Source of the DNA: Polynucleobacter brandtiae
Lineage (GTDB): Bacteria > Pseudomonadota > Gammaproteobacteria > Burkholderiales > Burkholderiaceae
NCBI RefSeq assembly: GCF_002797575.1
Contig: NZ_PGTX01000002.1
Span: forward strand, 62,001-126,000
Length of the DNA stretch: 64,000 nt
Direction: 5' to 3'
The notes beneath the pieces were generated by a model that worked only from the letters and a program-made list of their open reading frames with translations, was not told where the DNA came from and ran no database searches. Made by a program: the position numbers and the translations under genes. The first letter of the stretch is position 1; every line of letters begins with the position of its first letter. Below, one piece after another: positions 49,517 to 59,788 of this stretch.

Positions 49517-50593
49517 ATGAACTTCGCAAAAAGTGCGCCCATTCCAGCAAAATTGACCTCCGATATGAGGCTCAAGCACCGCAATACCTTTGGGTTAGAG
49601 GCCGTCGCCGAATTTGCCTATGACATCACCGCAGCTGAACAATTACCAACGCTTCTAAAGAGCCTTGCAGAGAAAAAAGTTCCTTGGCGTGTTTTAGGCG
49701 GTGGCAGTAATGTCCTCCTACCAGCCCAACTTTCTGGGGCCACTCTGTTAATGAATATTTTGGGTCAGGAGATTATTCCTTCTGGTGATAGTGATGCTGA
49801 TGGCGATGGTGAAGATAAAAATAAAGAAAATACATTGCTTGCAGTCGGAGCAGGCGTCAACTGGCATGCACTAGTAGCATGGACCCTGGAACACGATTTG
49901 CCAGGTCTTGAAAATCTTGCATTAATTCCGGGGACAGTGGGCGCTGCGCCCATTCAGAATATTGGCGCTTATGGAGTCGAGGTTGGGCAATACATCGATA
50001 GCATCAAAGCCTTTGATACTGTGCATCATGCCTTTGTAACGCTTTCGCAAACAGCTTGCCAATTTGGCTATCGCGATAGCCTCTTCAAACAACATCCCCA
50101 TCGATTTATTGTGACGCAGGTAATTTTTAAAATCCCCCAGCAATGGCAGGCCCGTACACACTATGCAGAATTAGCAACGCAGTTTTCAGATTCCCATTCA
50201 CAACCGACAGCCCAACAAATATGTGATGCTGTTTGTAGTATCCGGACTAAAAAACTACCCGATCCTCAGATCATTGGCAATGCCGGCAGTTTTTTCCAAA
50301 ACCCGATCGTTACACAAGCTCAATATGCCTCTCTCTTGAGTCAATATCCAAACCTAGTGTCGTATCCAGATAAGCTTGGGGCACGTAAGCTTGCAGCCGG
50401 ATGGTTGATTGATCAATGCGGCTTTAAAGGTCTGCGCATCGGTGCCGTTGGCGTCTATGAAAAACAGGCCCTTGTGCTAGTGAACTATGGTGGTGCGAGT
50501 GCCGTCGATATTCTGAATCTTGCAAAAGCGATTCAAGAAAAAGTGCGCCAGCAATATGGGGTACAGCTGGCAATAGAGCCTAATATTTTTTAA
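49517..50593 (+). CDS. murB: UDP-N-acetylenolpyruvoylglucosamine reductase
   Basis: 358 residues of MurB type I. WRVLGGGSNVLL and LIPGTVGAAPIQNIGAYGVEV bind FAD; GYRDSLFKQHP holds the catalytic region, and NAGSFFQNPIV the catalytic Ser. It makes UDP-MurNAc for peptidoglycan. An acidic insertion (SGDSDADGDGEDKNKENT, about residues 90-107) sits in a surface loop not found in E. coli MurB. Confidence 0.95.
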   Translation: MNFAKSAPIPAKLTSDMRLKHRNTFGLEAVAEFAYDITAAEQLPTLLKSLAEKKVPWRVLGGGSNVLLPAQLSGATLLMNILGQEIIPSGDSDADGDGEDKNKENTLLAVGAGVNWHALVAWTLEHDLPGLENLALIPGTVGAAPIQNIGAYGVEVGQYIDSIKAFDTVHHAFVTLSQTACQFGYRDSLFKQHPHRFIVTQVIFKIPQQWQARTHYAELATQFSDSHSQPTAQQICDAVCSIRTKKLPDPQIIGNAGSFFQNPIVTQAQYASLLSQYPNLVSYPDKLGARKLAAGWLIDQCGFKGLRIGAVGVYEKQALVLVNYGGASAVDILNLAKAIQEKVRQQYGVQLAIEPNIF

Positions 50594-50605
50594 GGCTCAC
50601 TGACA

Positions 50606-50635
50606 GTAAGGTATGACCTCAATGCAGTACCTTAC
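50606..50635. repeat. stem-loop after murB
   Basis: GTAAGGTA and TACCTTAC form an eight-base perfect stem with a 14-base loop, 13 bases past the murB stop, and TTACCTTAC recurs shortly after. There is no T-run, so this is at best a weak or Rho-type terminator. Confidence 0.35.
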
Positions 50636-50787
50636 AGCGTTACCTTACATCGTGCCCGCAACCAAATCTCTGACTTCAGTCGCTTTTGATGCTCTAGTGA
50701 TTTTGATATTTTTTCGATGTGTAATTCACACAGAAAATCTGAGCTTCATCATCTAACCGTTGGTTGATCACCTTCTTTTGTCTAGGG

Positions 50788-52002
50788 CTATGATTTGCGC
50801 GACTCCAGCTCTGCAAATTTGACGTTGGCCACTCCATCAGCCAACCGAATCTCGAACGCGGAATGGGTATTTAGCTCATCCGGATTGCGTACGGCCTGCA
50901 ACCCAGTTTTGGCATTGAGTACCACAGCGTAACCCCGCTCCAAGGTTCGTTGAGGGTTGAGCATTTCTAATTGCTGTGCGTAGTGAGACTGATTTCTGCT
51001 CCAAGAGTCGACTCTGACCAACCAAGCTTGCTTGAGGCGCTGTTGCCAATGTTGGATTTGTTCTCGCATCCGCTCGGGGTTGGGCAATGCATGACTTAAG
51101 CGCAAAGCGAATTGATCTAAGGTTTGGGCTTCTCTTTCAACACGCTGATGGATTCTTTGTGAGAGTGCCTGCTCGATGGCAGCGAGCTCTTGCAGCATTT
51201 GATCTCGACGGGGTGCGGCTAGTTCTGCAGCGCCCGTTGGTGTTGGCGCTCTGAGGTCGGCAACAAAGTCAGCAATCGTTGTATCTGTCTCATGCCCAAC
51301 GCCGCTCACAATCGGAATCGGGGACTGGGCAATGGCATAAGCTAACTGCTCATCGTTAAATGCCCACAGATCCTCAATACTGCCACCACCTCGCACCAAT
51401 AAGATAACGTCGACGGCGTTTTCTTTTGCGGCCGATTTAAGGGCAGCAACAATGCCTGAGGGCGCCTCTGGACCCTGCACTAAGGTGGGGTAAATGACGA
51501 TTGGGATGTGTGGCGCTCTTCTGGCTAGCGTACTCAATACATCCTTTAAGGCCGCAGCCTGAAGCGAGGTAATGATGCCAATCGACCTTGGATGGGCTGG
51601 GATCTCACGCTTACGCTCCAGATCAAAGAGGCCTTCTTTAGCTAATCTCGCCTTCAGTTTTAAAAAGGCTTCATAAAGTCCACCCATACCAGCACGTCGA
51701 AGCGTTTGAATCGTGAGCTGAATATCCCCTCGCGGAACATACAGGCCCAAGCTAGCACCAACTTCAACTAAATCCCCTGATTGGGGCACAAAACCCACTT
51801 GCCCGTTACGCCCGCGGAACATTACACAACGAATCTGGCCTTCCTCATCCTTAAGGGAAAAATACCAGTGCCCGCTGTCATAGGCCTTGAAATTCGAAAT
51901 CTCCCCGCTAACCCATACTGCGTCAAAGCGCTCCTCTAAGGAGCTCGCAATGGCGCGGTTTAGATCCCCAACACTGAGTATTTCCCTTGATATTTCCGAC
52001 AT
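50788..52002 (-). CDS. xseA: exodeoxyribonuclease VII large subunit
   Basis: 404 residues. The N-terminal OB fold (VWVSGEISNFKAYDSGHWYFSLKDEEGQIRCVMFR) leads to the catalytic part (IGIITSLQAAALKDVLSTLARR, LLVRGGGSIEDLWAFND, VSGVGHETDTTIADFVADLRAPTPTGAAE) and a coiled coil. With XseB it degrades single-stranded DNA. The length is a little short of E. coli's 456 but usual for this group. No xseB is adjacent. Confidence 0.96.
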   Translation of the reverse strand: MSEISREILSVGDLNRAIASSLEERFDAVWVSGEISNFKAYDSGHWYFSLKDEEGQIRCVMFRGRNGQVGFVPQSGDLVEVGASLGLYVPRGDIQLTIQTLRRAGMGGLYEAFLKLKARLAKEGLFDLERKREIPAHPRSIGIITSLQAAALKDVLSTLARRAPHIPIVIYPTLVQGPEAPSGIVAALKSAAKENAVDVILLVRGGGSIEDLWAFNDEQLAYAIAQSPIPIVSGVGHETDTTIADFVADLRAPTPTGAAELAAPRRDQMLQELAAIEQALSQRIHQRVEREAQTLDQFALRLSHALPNPERMREQIQHWQQRLKQAWLVRVDSWSRNQSHYAQQLEMLNPQRTLERGYAVVLNAKTGLQAVRNPDELNTHSAFEIRLADGVANVKFAELESRKS

Positions 52003-52316
52003 ATTTTTTATTATTCTCTTTAACTATATGGCTTAAAAGCCAAAACATATCCACAGAGGCTTACTCACTGGGGCTAGAGTATTAACAAGTAAGCAGTTAC
52101 TTACCCAAAACGTCTTATAAATACTACAGATAACTCTTAAGTCATTGATTAATATGCGCTATTTTTTCACTTCAGCACCACCTAAACGACTTAGCAAGCC
52201 AGAGTACCACCATGAATCAAGCACTTACGCACCCACACCTAAAAAGTTTTGCACAGACTTATCCACAGGCTTGCTTTCAGAAAGTGGGTTTTGAATTCAG
52301 CTAAAGTACTTAACTT
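52003..52316. other. 314-bp divergent gap between xseA and exbB
   Basis: No gene is seen beyond a 30-codon ORF at 52211 that I do not credit. TTATCCACA (52259-52267), a DnaA-box consensus, occurs once, with a near match at about 52049. The rest is AT-rich and presumably holds promoters for both genes. Confidence 0.4.
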
Positions 52317-52964
52317 ATGTACACAATCTTACTATCTGCTGGATGGCCCATTTGGCCCTTACTCATCATCTCTATTATTGGGCTTGCGATCATTTTAGAG
52401 CGGGCTTGGTATTTGCGCCAAGTGCATATTTTTCCCAAAAACAGTCTAGAAACTGCTTTTGGATTGGCAGGTCAGGTTTTGGCAGCAAAATCCGTATCAG
52501 AAGCAGAAATCGGGGCACTCAGCCAACTCTCCCCTGCCGGCCCCCTATTCAGCTGTGTTTTACATGAAAAGCTGCTGGGTAGTGATGCCCAAGTCGCCTT
52601 AGAAGAAATTCAGGCTAGTGCGCAGAACGTCTGGCTCAAGTTAGAGCGCTATCTCAGCGCCCTAGCCACGATTGCCACTATTGCTCCCTTATTAGGCTTG
52701 TTTGGCACTGTCGTAGGCATGATTGAAATCTTTGGTAGCCAAGGCAGTCAAGGCGCCATTAGCGGCGGTGTGGGCAATCCTCAGCAGTTAGCTCATGGCA
52801 TTTCAATAGCGCTGTACAACACTGCTTTTGGCCTCATGATTGCCATTCCAGCATTGGCTGCCTGGCGTGGCTTAAGAGCCATGGCCAACCAGCGTCAGCA
52901 TGAGTGTGAAGAATTTACCCGTCAACTCTTCAAAAAACTCTACCCACACACTGCGGAAAAATAA
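52317..52964 (+). CDS. exbB: ExbB/TolQ-family proton-channel protein
   Basis: 215 residues, three helices. The start (ILLSAGWPIWPLLIISIIGLAIILERAWYLR) is helix 1, and ATIATIAPLLGLFGTVVGMIEIF with GISIALYNTAFGLMIAIPALAAWRGLRA are helices 2 and 3 of the MotA/TolQ/ExbB family. It drives TonB- or Tol-like energy transfer. A full tolQRAB-pal operon is elsewhere in the window, so this is the ExbB type. It overlaps exbD by one base. Confidence 0.9.
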   Translation: MYTILLSAGWPIWPLLIISIIGLAIILERAWYLRQVHIFPKNSLETAFGLAGQVLAAKSVSEAEIGALSQLSPAGPLFSCVLHEKLLGSDAQVALEEIQASAQNVWLKLERYLSALATIATIAPLLGLFGTVVGMIEIFGSQGSQGAISGGVGNPQQLAHGISIALYNTAFGLMIAIPALAAWRGLRAMANQRQHECEEFTRQLFKKLYPHTAEK

Positions 52965-53416
52965 TGCGCTGGTTAGAACAAAGCCTTCATACCAATAGAA
53001 GATTTTCACTGGGAAAGACCTCTACTCCAGTAGAGCCAGAGATTAATCTGATTCCTTTTATTGATGTGCTGTTGGTAGTGCTGATCTTCTTGATGATCTC
53101 CACAACCTTTACTCGCTATCAAGAGCTGGCGATTACCCTGCCCACGGCGAATGGCGCTCAAAGCCAGGCGGAAATTAATCAAGTGCATGTTGCGGTTAGT
53201 CGAGATGGGCGCTTTGCAATTAATGGCAAAGTAGTCGATCGACTTCAAATGCCGGCAACATTGATGGCATTGAACCCGAAACAAAGCAATAATAATTTGC
53301 AAATTAATATTGATGCCGACGCAAGAGCGCCGCATCAAGCAGTCATGATTGCCTTAGAGGCAGCGCGTGATGCTGGTCTATCGAATATCGTCTTTAGCAG
53401 TCAGACGAAAAAATAA
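52964..53416 (+). CDS. exbD: ExbD/TolR-family protein
   Basis: 150 residues. One membrane helix (INLIPFIDVLLVVLIFLMISTTF) with the proton-carrying Asp, then a periplasmic domain (YQELAITLPTANGAQ, INGKVVDRLQM). Pairs with ExbB. No tonB follows; lpxK comes next, 15 bases on. This exbBD-lpxK order is common in Burkholderiales, and the pair probably energises outer-membrane transport. Confidence 0.9.
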   Translation: MRWLEQSLHTNRRFSLGKTSTPVEPEINLIPFIDVLLVVLIFLMISTTFTRYQELAITLPTANGAQSQAEINQVHVAVSRDGRFAINGKVVDRLQMPATLMALNPKQSNNNLQINIDADARAPHQAVMIALEAARDAGLSNIVFSSQTKK

Positions 53417-53430
53417 GAGGGTAGGTCAGC

Positions 53431-54516
53431 ATGCACATCATCCGTAAAGCCCCCCAGTTTTGGGAGCGCCGCGGGCCAAGCAGTCTATTGCTTTGGCCTT
53501 TATCGTATCTGTATGGTTTAGTTATTCGCGCCCGCCAACTGTTTGCTGACTTAGATCTCATTAAAACAAAACCGCAGCCCGTTCCCATCATCATTGTGGG
53601 CAATATACGCGTTGGGGGTACTGGTAAAACACCTATCGTCATCGCGTTAGCTGAACGGCTAGCTCAACTTGGTTGGAAGCCTGGAATCATTAACAGAGGC
53701 TATGGTGCCACCAATCAAACGATACCGATGCAAGTCACCAGTGATTCTGATCCAGCGCTGGTGGGTGATGAGCCTGTCTTAATCGCTCAACGCACTGCCA
53801 ATCAGTTTCCGATTTGGGTGTTTCCAAAACGAAATCACAGTATTGCGGCAATGCTCAAACAGGATCCATCGATTAACGTGATTATTAGTGATGATGGATT
53901 ACAGCACCGTGATCTCGCCCGGTGGCCCGCTCGCGAAGGGGGGCGCGATATTGAATTTGTAGTGCGGGATCAACGTGGCGAAGGAAATGGTTTCTTATTA
54001 CCGGCCGGCCCCTTGCGAGAGCCGGCTTCGCGAGAGCGTGATGCCACGCTTATTACCGGTAGTTCTAGCGATAGAACTACCTATCCAGCGATCATGGATG
54101 AGTATTTTTTAGGCCGACGAGCCTTTACCCTGCAAAGTGAACTCGGAATACCCTACCAACTTCAGAATCGCAATAACACCCAATCTCTACAGGCAATCGC
54201 CGATACTTTCTTGCCCAATGCCATTACTGCAGTAGCAGCAATTGGTAATCCACAGCGATTCTTTGACGACCTCCTAAAACAAGGCGTCGCCGCTAAAGGA
54301 ATTGCCTTGGGAGATCATGCCCCGCTGACAGCAGAGTTCTTTTCCGCCATTCAAGCCCAGCGGATTCTGATCACGGAAAAGGATGCCGTAAAATGCCAGC
54401 AGATTCCGGATGAGCGTATTTGGGTGGTGCCGATGCACCTAAGCATTACCGAAAGTATGGCTGAATGGTTGCAATCTATTCTTTTAAGACCGGATCCGAA
54501 TCGATACACGCTGTAA
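53431..54516 (+). CDS. lpxK: tetraacyldisaccharide 4'-kinase
   Basis: 361 residues. [24 protein letters not shown] is the Walker A-type P-loop; [24 protein letters not shown] and GPLREP are LpxK motifs. It phosphorylates the lipid A disaccharide to lipid IVA at the inner membrane. An N-terminal helix anchors it. It lies in an exbBD-lpxK-Trm112-kdsB-adk gene set. Confidence 0.95.
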   Translation: MHIIRKAPQFWERRGPSSLLLWPLSYLYGLVIRARQLFADLDLIKTKPQPVPIIIVGNIRVGGTGKTPIVIALAERLAQLGWKPGIINRGYGATNQTIPMQVTSDSDPALVGDEPVLIAQRTANQFPIWVFPKRNHSIAAMLKQDPSINVIISDDGLQHRDLARWPAREGGRDIEFVVRDQRGEGNGFLLPAGPLREPASRERDATLITGSSSDRTTYPAIMDEYFLGRRAFTLQSELGIPYQLQNRNNTQSLQAIADTFLPNAITAVAAIGNPQRFFDDLLKQGVAAKGIALGDHAPLTAEFFSAIQAQRILITEKDAVKCQQIPDERIWVVPMHLSITESMAEWLQSILLRPDPNRYTL

Positions 54517-54563
54517 TCAAGCCTGTATTTTTTATTACTAACCTTATTAAAAAGCCCATCTCC

Positions 54564-54749
54564 ATGGACAAACGTCTTCTTGATATTCTGGTCTGCCCTT
54601 TATGCAAAAGTGCCTTGCATTACGAGGCAAAAAATCACGAGCTCATTTGCAAGGCCGATCGGCTTGCTTATCCTATTCGGGATGACATTCCTGTGATGTT
54701 AGTAGATGAGGCGCGTAGCCTCTCTGCCGATGAAGTCTTCTCAAACTAA
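54564..54749 (+). CDS. ycaR: Trm112-family zinc-binding protein (YcaR)
   Basis: 61 residues from ATG 54564; a longer frame from 54465 overlaps lpx[19 protein letters not shown] holds two zinc-site Cys; the second set is reduced to [23 protein letters not shown] is the conserved end. The protein may assist a methyltransferase or be an LPS-pathway accessory. It lies between lpxK and kdsB, as in many proteobacteria, with an 11-base gap to kdsB. Confidence 0.9.
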   Translation: MDKRLLDILVCPLCKSALHYEAKNHELICKADRLAYPIRDDIPVMLVDEARSLSADEVFSN

Positions 54750-54759
54750 GGTAGTCGGC

Positions 54760-55515
54760 ATGAGCATCCAATCGCCTGAGTTTTTGGTAGTTATTCCAGC
54801 TAGGCTAGGATCGACTCGCCTACCCCGTAAGCCACTTGCCGATATTGGTGGCAAGCCAATGGTGATTTGGGTAGCAGAACGCGCCCAACAATCCCTTGCC
54901 CAAAGCGTTGTGGTTGCAACTGACTCTGTTGAAATTCAAGCTGCTTGCAATGCGTATCGTATTGAGTGTCTGCTGACAAGCTCAGATCACCTGACGGGCA
55001 CTGACCGCATTGCTGAAGTGGCGCAATTACTCAAACTTCCCCCCGATACCTTAGTGGTCAATGTTCAAGGTGATGAGCCTTTAATTCCGCCTACGCTCAT
55101 TAATCAAGTAGCGCAAACCTTAGCAAATCATCCTGCCTGTGCAATTTCTACTGTAGCAGTACCGATTACGGATGCTTCTGAGATTGACAACCCCAATGTC
55201 GTCAAGGTGGTACTGAATCGGTCTGGAGAAGCGCTGTATTTCTCTAGAGCAACTATTCCCTTTGTTCGAGATCGCGTTTCCTGTCCACCAGTCACCCACC
55301 TACGCCACCTGGGCATTTACGCCTACCGTGCTGACTTTTTACAGGCCTACACCCGTCTTGAAGCTGCTCCTCCTGAGCAAGCAGAGGCTTTGGAGCAATT
55401 GCGAGCCCTGTGGAATGGTTACCGCATAGCCGTTCATACCGCCAGCGAAGCCCCACCAGCAGGGGTTGATACCGCAGAGGATCTCGAGCGAATTCGGCGC
55501 CTATTGGCCAAATAA
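54760..55515 (+). CDS. kdsB: CMP-KDO synthetase
   Basis: 251 residues from ATG 54760 (MSIQSPEFLVVIPARLGSTRLPRKPL, the CMP-KDO start). NVQGDEPLIPP supplies the metal site and KVVLNRSGEALYFSRATIPF the KDO site. It activates KDO for attachment to lipid A. The start at 54706 is excluded because it overlaps the Trm112 gene with no homology. Confidence 0.95.
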   Translation: MSIQSPEFLVVIPARLGSTRLPRKPLADIGGKPMVIWVAERAQQSLAQSVVVATDSVEIQAACNAYRIECLLTSSDHLTGTDRIAEVAQLLKLPPDTLVVNVQGDEPLIPPTLINQVAQTLANHPACAISTVAVPITDASEIDNPNVVKVVLNRSGEALYFSRATIPFVRDRVSCPPVTHLRHLGIYAYRADFLQAYTRLEAAPPEQAEALEQLRALWNGYRIAVHTASEAPPAGVDTAEDLERIRRLLAK

Positions 55516-55611
55516 GCACAAATCCAAATCTAGACTCCTTCTCGGGGATAATCCTTAGATCCATATTCAAAACAGCCCGTATAAGTACGGGACAATAAAA
55601 AAGTCTTCTAA

Positions 55612-56286
<675 letters not shown>

Positions 56287-56319
56287 GTCCTCTGGGCTTC
56301 TCCGTTGAATGCATCTAAT

Positions 56320-56847
56320 ATGAAACGTGCTTTCAAAATAGGGGGCTTTTATTTTGGCGGTGATCAGCCTAAAGTATCTTGGCTAGAACGACTGCGCTCG
56401 GCCTTAGGTGCCTTTATTGGTCTAGCTTTAGTTCTCGCTCTTGCGAAATACCTGGGTGATTTAAACGGCATTAATGAATGGTTGATTACCTCTCTTGGCG
56501 CTAGCGCACTACTCGTCTTCGCCTTGCCACAAAGCCCTATGGCGCAACCCTGGGCTGTCATCGCTGGCAATACGGTATCTGCCCTTGTGGGCATTACCTT
56601 AAATCATTGGATTAGCGAACCGCTCATCGCAATGCCCATGGCGGCTACCTTCTCTATTCTGGGAATGTTTTGTTTGCGCTGCCTGCATCCACCGGCAGCA
56701 GCGGTCGCACTGCTTGTCGTATCTGGCCACGTACTGCACTACCGCTTTGCCTTCTTTCCGGTATTCATCGACTCTGCGCTCTTAGTCATCGCGGGGGCAA
56801 TCTACAGCAATCTGACCGGCAAGGCCTACCCTAATAGACCGCAGTAG
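56320..56847 (+). CDS. HPP-family membrane protein
   Basis: 175 residues from ATG 56320; a TTG at 56305 is less likely. Helices include ALGAFIGLALVLALAKYLG, WLITSLGASALLVFALPQSPMAQPWAVIAGN and the name-giving LHPPAAAVALLVV. HPP proteins are integral membrane proteins; some transport nitrite. The gene lies 33 bases downstream of adk. Confidence 0.8.
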   Translation: MKRAFKIGGFYFGGDQPKVSWLERLRSALGAFIGLALVLALAKYLGDLNGINEWLITSLGASALLVFALPQSPMAQPWAVIAGNTVSALVGITLNHWISEPLIAMPMAATFSILGMFCLRCLHPPAAAVALLVVSGHVLHYRFAFFPVFIDSALLVIAGAIYSNLTGKAYPNRPQ

Positions 56848-56919
56848 TTCTGATTGACAGCGCTCTTTTGGCAGCACGCGCTAAGCCTGCCTGCATGCAT
56901 GCACCAACAAAATGAGGGG

Positions 56920-57366
56920 CTATTTCAGCTCTTTGAGGGCGCTCTCGAAAGACTCGATATCCGCAAAGCTTCTGTATACCGAGGCAAACCGAATGTAGGC
57001 AACCTTGTCTAGCCGTTTGAGTTCCCGCATCACCAATTCACCAACACGCTCACTCGGAATTTCTTTTTCACCCAGACTCATGAGTTTTTCTTCTATCCGC
57101 GAGATGGCTTCATCGACTGAGTCAGCAGATACCGGACGTTTGCGTAACGCCAGTTTTAATGAGCTAGCAAGCTTTTCATGGCTGTATTCAACACGGCTAC
57201 CGTTTTTCTTCACGATCGCCGGAAACACTAACTCGACTCGTTCAAATGTCGTAAAACGCTTGTCACATTTGGCACAGCGGCGCCGGCGACGAATCGTGTC
57301 GCCCTCATCCGATACCCGGGTATCGAGTACCTGGGTATCGTCGTTATGACAAAAGGCGCAGCGCAC
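56920..57366 (-). CDS. nrdR: transcriptional repressor NrdR
   Basis: 148 residues. The zinc ribbon [33 protein letters not shown] precedes an ATP-cone ([47 protein letters not shown]). It binds NrdR boxes and represses ribonucleotide reductase genes in response to dATP/ATP. It lies nine bases from glyA on the same strand, a common betaproteobacterial pair. Confidence 0.96.
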   Translation of the reverse strand: MRCAFCHNDDTQVLDTRVSDEGDTIRRRRRCAKCDKRFTTFERVELVFPAIVKKNGSRVEYSHEKLASSLKLALRKRPVSADSVDEAISRIEEKLMSLGEKEIPSERVGELVMRELKRLDKVAYIRFASVYRSFADIESFESALKELK

Positions 57367-57375
57367 TAGTGTCGC

Positions 57376-58620
57376 TTAACCGTAAACTGGAAAGCGTTTG
57401 GTCAGGGCAGATACTTGCGCACGCACTCTCGCAATATTGTCTGGATCCGTTGGGTTGTCTAATACATCAGCAATAAAATGCCCCACCTGTCTTGCCTCGG
57501 CTTCTTTAAAGCCACGCGTAGTCATTGCTGGTGATCCCAAGCGGATCCCACTCGTCACCATTGGCTTTTCTGGATCGTTTGGAATGCCGTTCTTATTGCA
57601 AGTAATGTGCGCTTCGCCTAGTACACGCTCGGCTTCCTTACCGGTCATTTTTTTAGCGCGCAGATCTACCAACATCACGTGGGAGTCTGTACCGCCAGAC
57701 ACAATCCGTAAGCCTCGCTCCATTAACGTTTCCGCTAATGCTTTGGCATTCACAATCACCTGCTTTTGGTAGTCGATAAAACTAGGCTCTAAAGCCTCTT
57801 TAAATGCTGCCGCCTTTCCTGCGATCACATGCATTAATGGACCGCCTTGTAGGCCAGGAAAGATGGCAGAGTTGATGGCTTTTTCGTGTTCAGCTTTCAT
57901 CAAAATAATGCCGCCACGAGGGCCGCGCAAACTCTTGTGGGTAGTCGAAGTAACGACATCAGCGTGTGGCACTGGATTGGGGTAAACGCCCGCAGCAATC
58001 AGGCCTGAATAGTGCGCCATATCCACCATGTGAATGGCGCCTACTTCTTTTGCCAATTTACCGATACGCTCAAAATCAATTTTTCTAGAATAAGCAGAAG
58101 CCCCTGAAATGATGAGCTTAGGTTTGTGCTCTCGAGCCAAACGCTCCATCTGCTCGTAATCGATTTCTTCATTTTGATCTAAGCCATAAGCAATCGGGTT
58201 GAACCACTTGCCACTCATATTGAGTGCCATCCCGTGGGTCAAGTGACCTCCTTCGGCCAGACTCATGCCCATAAAGGTATCGCCGGGTTTCAAAAAGGCT
58301 AAAAATACCGCCTGATTGGCAGAAGCGCCGCAATGGGGCTGTACGTTTGCCGCCTCAGCGCCATATAACCGCTTGACACGGTCAATCGCCAATTGCTCAG
58401 CAACGTCCACAAATTCACAACCGCCGTAATAACGCTTGCCTGGATAGCCTTCAGCGTACTTATTCGTCAACTGAGAGCCCTGCGCCTGCATTACCGCAGG
58501 GGAGGTGTAGTTTTCGGAGGCAATCAGCTCGATATGGTCTTCTTGACGCTGATTTTCATTTTGAATCGAGGCCCATAATTCGGGATCCGTTTTGGCTAGG
58601 GTGTTTTGGCGGTCGAACAT
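57376..58620 (-). CDS. glyA: serine hydroxymethyltransferase
   Basis: 414 residues, full length. [39 protein letters not shown] and [16 protein letters not shown] (with the PLP lysine in [11 protein letters not shown]) are standard. It makes glycine and one-carbon units from serine. It precedes nrdR. A divergent promoter to tolQ lies in the 76-base gap. Confidence 0.97.
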   Translation of the reverse strand: MFDRQNTLAKTDPELWASIQNENQRQEDHIELIASENYTSPAVMQAQGSQLTNKYAEGYPGKRYYGGCEFVDVAEQLAIDRVKRLYGAEAANVQPHCGASANQAVFLAFLKPGDTFMGMSLAEGGHLTHGMALNMSGKWFNPIAYGLDQNEEIDYEQMERLAREHKPKLIISGASAYSRKIDFERIGKLAKEVGAIHMVDMAHYSGLIAAGVYPNPVPHADVVTSTTHKSLRGPRGGIILMKAEHEKAINSAIFPGLQGGPLMHVIAGKAAAFKEALEPSFIDYQKQVIVNAKALAETLMERGLRIVSGGTDSHVMLVDLRAKKMTGKEAERVLGEAHITCNKNGIPNDPEKPMVTSGIRLGSPAMTTRGFKEAEARQVGHFIADVLDNPTDPDNIARVRAQVSALTKRFPVYG

Positions 58621-58696
58621 AGTAATAATCCCAATGAAGTTGGATGGCTTCTGTAATTAAGTAAGTAAAATCAACCTACATCATACAAAATTCATC

Positions 58697-59353
58697 ATGA
58701 CATCTACACAAGACCTCTCGTTTCTCTCCCTAGTCCTGAATGCCAGCCTATTAGTACAGTTGGTAATGTTGTTATTAATCGGGATGTCCATTGCGTCATG
58801 GACCATTATTTTTAAGAAAACGGCTATTTTGCGCGGTGTCAGGCGCGATACTGAACGCTTTGAACGAGACTTTTGGTCTGGCGGCGACCTAAACACCTTA
58901 CTAGATGCTGCCTTACGTAATAACCGCACAGATGCAGTGTTAGAGCATATTTTCGAAGCCGGTATGCAGGAGTTCATGAAAGTCCATGAGATCGATGCAG
59001 CCCGCCGAGCGATGAAAGCCACCTACCAGCGTGAAATGGACTTACTTGAGGCCAATCTACCGTTTCTGGCCTCAGTAGGCTCTGTATCGCCTTATATTGG
59101 CCTGTTTGGTACTGTCTGGGGCATCATGCACGCCTTCCGTGGCCTAGCCAACGTCCAAAATGCCACCCTATCGGCTGTTGCCCCCGGTATTGCCGAGGCA
59201 TTGATTGCCACTGCCATTGGTCTGTTTGCCGCAATCCCTGCAGTCGTTGCCTATAACCGCGCCGCAACCGATGTAGATCGACTCGCTATTCGTTTTGAAA
59301 CCTTTATTGAAGAATTTACCAATATCTTGCAACGTCAAGCTTCCGGTAAATAA
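58697..59353 (+). CDS. tolQ: TolQ
   Basis: 218 residues. Helix 1 (LNASLLVQLVMLLLIGMSIASWTIIF) is followed by a cytoplasmic loop and helices 2 and 3 (FLASVGSVSPYIGLFGTVWGIMHAF; IAEALIATAIGLFAAIPAVVAYN). It pairs with TolR to energise TolA for outer-membrane constriction at division. First gene of tolQRAB-pal-cpoB. It is distinct from the exbB 6 kb upstream. Confidence 0.95.
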   Translation: MTSTQDLSFLSLVLNASLLVQLVMLLLIGMSIASWTIIFKKTAILRGVRRDTERFERDFWSGGDLNTLLDAALRNNRTDAVLEHIFEAGMQEFMKVHEIDAARRAMKATYQREMDLLEANLPFLASVGSVSPYIGLFGTVWGIMHAFRGLANVQNATLSAVAPGIAEALIATAIGLFAAIPAVVAYNRAATDVDRLAIRFETFIEEFTNILQRQASGK

Positions 59354-59355
59354 AC

Positions 59356-59775
59356 ATGGCTGGCTCACTCAGAAAATCCTCTAAACGTCGGGCAATGTCC
59401 GACATCAACGTAGTACCTTACATCGATGTGATGTTGGTGCTACTGGTGATCTTTATGGTCACCGCGCCAATGGTCAATCCTGGCGTTGTCAATTTACCTA
59501 CGGTTGGTGGTGCTAAGGTGCAATCTCTTCCACCCGTATTTTTATCGATAGACGCCAATGAAAACGTCATCGTGCGCAAAGATGGTGAGCCTGTCCAAAC
59601 CTTAAATAAATTTGAGCTCGGTGCTTTTGCGCGTTCACAAGCAGAAAAGTCTGCTGAACAACCTGTGGTCTTAGCTGCTGAAAAATCCATCAAATATGAG
59701 GTGGTAATGGAAGTGATGTCTAAGCTAAAAGAAAATGGTGTCAAGCGTGTTGGCCTTGCCGTAAAGAGTCAGTAG
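59356..59775 (+). CDS. tolR: TolR
   Basis: 139 residues. DINVVPYIDVMLVLLVIFMVTAPM is the single helix with the proton-binding Asp. The periplasmic domain contains VNLPTVGGAKVQ and KSIKYEVVMEVMSKLKENGVKRVGLAVK. It starts two bases after the tolQ stop. Confidence 0.95.
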   Translation: MAGSLRKSSKRRAMSDINVVPYIDVMLVLLVIFMVTAPMVNPGVVNLPTVGGAKVQSLPPVFLSIDANENVIVRKDGEPVQTLNKFELGAFARSQAEKSAEQPVVLAAEKSIKYEVVMEVMSKLKENGVKRVGLAVKSQ

Positions 59776-59788
59776 GTTTTTCTTAAAC

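Noticed and set aside
52259..52267. DnaA box TTATCCACA, hinting at a replication origin
   Set aside because: Only one perfect box, with no dnaA, dnaN or gidA nearby and no cluster; likely chance.
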